Of a DNA stretch of 64,000 nucleotides, positions 63,024 to 64,000 are shown in pieces (the first letter of the stretch is position 1; every line of letters starts with the position of its first letter). The position numbers were made by a program, and so were the translations under genes. The notes under the pieces were generated by a model. That model was not told where the DNA came from. It made no database searches and worked only from the letters and a program-made list of their open reading frames with translations. Source of the DNA: CAYJAD01 sp964370675 (GTDB lineage: Bacteria > Desulfobacterota > Desulfovibrionia > Desulfovibrionales > Desulfovibrionaceae); NCBI GenBank assembly GCA_964370675.1, contig CAYJKC010000005.1:1-64000 (forward strand), in the 5' to 3' direction.

Positions 63024-64000
63024 ATGACTCTGTACACCAAGGAAGAAGCATTAGCATATCACGAATTACCCCGTCGCGGCAAAGTAGAGGTGCTACCCAC
63101 TAAACCTTGCTCCACTCAAAAAGATCTTTCCATGGCATATTCACCTGGTGTTGCCGAGGCTTGCCTTGCTATTCATGCCGATGAAAGCATGGTTGATGTT
63201 TACACAGGTCGAGCTAATTTAGTAGCCGTTGTGTCTAATGGTACAGCTGTGTTAGGTCTTGGTAACATTGGTCCCAAAGCAGGTAAACCTGTTATGGAGG
63301 GCAAGGGCGTACTTTTTAAGATGTTTGCTGATGTTGACGTATATGACATCAACCTTGCCGAAAATGACCCTAGCAAGTTATGCGAAATTATTAAGGCTAT
63401 GGAGCCAACCTTTGGTGGCATTAACCTTGAAGACATTAAAGCACCGGAATGCTTCTATATTGAGGAAAGATTACGCCAAGAAATGAATATTCCGGTATTT
63501 CACGACGACCAACACGGTACAGCAGTTATTTCTGCAGCTGGGCTTATTAATGCTTGTGAAATTACTAAACGCCAAATTGCTGATTGCAAAGTGGTTATTT
63601 CAGGAGCAGGAGCAGCAGCCATTGCTTGTGCTAACCTTTATATGACTATGGGTGTTAAACGTGAAAATATATTTATGTTTGATTCTCGTGGTTTAATTCA
63701 TGCTAAGCGCAATGACCTCAATAAATACAAAGAACAATATGCCCAAGCTGACGATTGCTCTTTAACAGATGCCCTTAAAGGTGCAGATGTTTTTCTTGGT
63801 CTTTCTGTTAAAGGGTTATTAAGTAAAGAAATGGTAAAAAGCATGGCCCCGCAACCCATACTCTTTGCTTGCGCTAACCCTGACCCAGAAATTAGTTATG
63901 CTGATGCAAAAGAAGCCGTGCCTGATTGCATTATGGCAACCGGTCGTTCTGACTATCCTAATCAAATTAACAATGTATCTGGCTTTCCATTTCTCTTTCG
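63024..64000 (+). CDS. maeB: NAD(P)-dependent malic enzyme, 3' truncated by the window
   Basis: 325 codons are seen and the frame is still open at the window end. Converts malate to pyruvate and CO2. The start ATG at 63024 has a GAGG site 8 nt upstream (TTGAGGTAAACCCATG). AYSPGVAEACLAI, VVSNGTAVLGLGNIGPKAGKPVMEGKGVLF, the metal ligands in FHDDQHGTAV and the NAD(P) site VISGAGAAAIACANLY are conserved. The shorter bacterial type without an N-terminal extension is expected. It lies 37 nt after frdB, so malate, fumarate and succinate conversions are encoded together. Confidence 0.95.
   Translation, partial: MTLYTKEEALAYHELPRRGKVEVLPTKPCSTQKDLSMAYSPGVAEACLAIHADESMVDVYTGRANLVAVVSNGTAVLGLGNIGPKAGKPVMEGKGVLFKMFADVDVYDINLAENDPSKLCEIIKAMEPTFGGINLEDIKAPECFYIEERLRQEMNIPVFHDDQHGTAVISAAGLINACEITKRQIADCKVVISGAGAAAIACANLYMTMGVKRENIFMFDSRGLIHAKRNDLNKYKEQYAQADDCSLTDALKGADVFLGLSVKGLLSKEMVKSMAPQPILFACANPDPEISYADAKEAVPDCIMATGRSDYPNQINNVSGFPFLF

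Noticed and set aside
1..64000. tRNA, rRNA, transposase or integrase genes
   Set aside because: Scanned the intergenic regions and coding frames; none was recognised.

Overview
The window is one contiguous stretch of a bacterial chromosome of moderately low G+C (about 40% by eye), with tightly packed genes on both strands. The gene set points to a member of the Desulfovibrionaceae (Desulfobacterota). It holds an HdrA/Flx electron-transfer complex, a periplasmic tetrahaem cytochrome c3, a Desulfovibrio-type homotrimeric porin, a three-subunit fumarate reductase followed by malic enzyme, and LarB/LarE for the nickel-pincer cofactor. The species cannot be fixed from the sequence. A run of 10 Ns inside lon shows that this is a scaffolded draft assembly. 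I see no rRNA, tRNA, CRISPR array, transposase, integrase or prophage gene.

Layout. 1-5517 (+): 3' part of hdrA, then a fused flxD/flxC, flxB and flxA, all overlapping or nearly so; together they should form a flavin-based NADH/heterodisulfide-type complex. 5518-5949: two identical 176-bp tandem repeats rich in hairpins, plus a third degenerate copy. 5950-7914 (-): an unknown small protein, tmk and a YhaM-type exoribonuclease. 8094-9421 (+): surE and a phosphoribosyltransferase. 9522-21440 (-): cupin, lon, radC, then a block running comEB-ribD-ribE-ribBA-ribH-nusB-leuS-holA. 21615-28368 (+): HD hydrolase, an amino-acid-type chemoreceptor, then acetyltransferase, epimerase, phosphomannomutase and ridA. 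28489-32584 (-): ffh, rpsP, khpA, rimM, mutM and fur (listed in transcription order). 32778-34121 (+): dGTPase. 34265-35955 (-): cheX and a MurG-like glycosyltransferase. 36279-42426 (+): TPR protein and the YhaO/YhaN nuclease-ATPase pair. 42561-43909 (-): cytochrome c3 and larB. 44080-51678 (+): sigma-54 activator with a dead receiver domain, ppiD, glmS, hisH, hisF and larE. 51776-53296 (-): porin. 53969-62986 (+): diguanylate cyclase, a three-domain glycosyltransferase/TPR/methyltransferase, and frdCAB. From 63024 (+): malic enzyme, cut by the window end.

Most of the window is housekeeping: riboflavin synthesis, ribosome and SRP biogenesis, nucleotide pools and proteolysis. The energy genes (hdr-flx, cytochrome c3, frd, malic enzyme) fit an anaerobe that uses fumarate/malate and passes electrons between NADH, thiol/disulfide and haem carriers. 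The least ordinary items are the 176-bp structured repeat, the Lys/Pro/Ala octapeptide tail on FlxA, the pseudo-receiver sigma-54 activator, the GT61-TPR-methyltransferase fusion and the Rad50-like YhaN with a membrane hairpin at its coiled-coil apex. No wholly new multigene system stands out.
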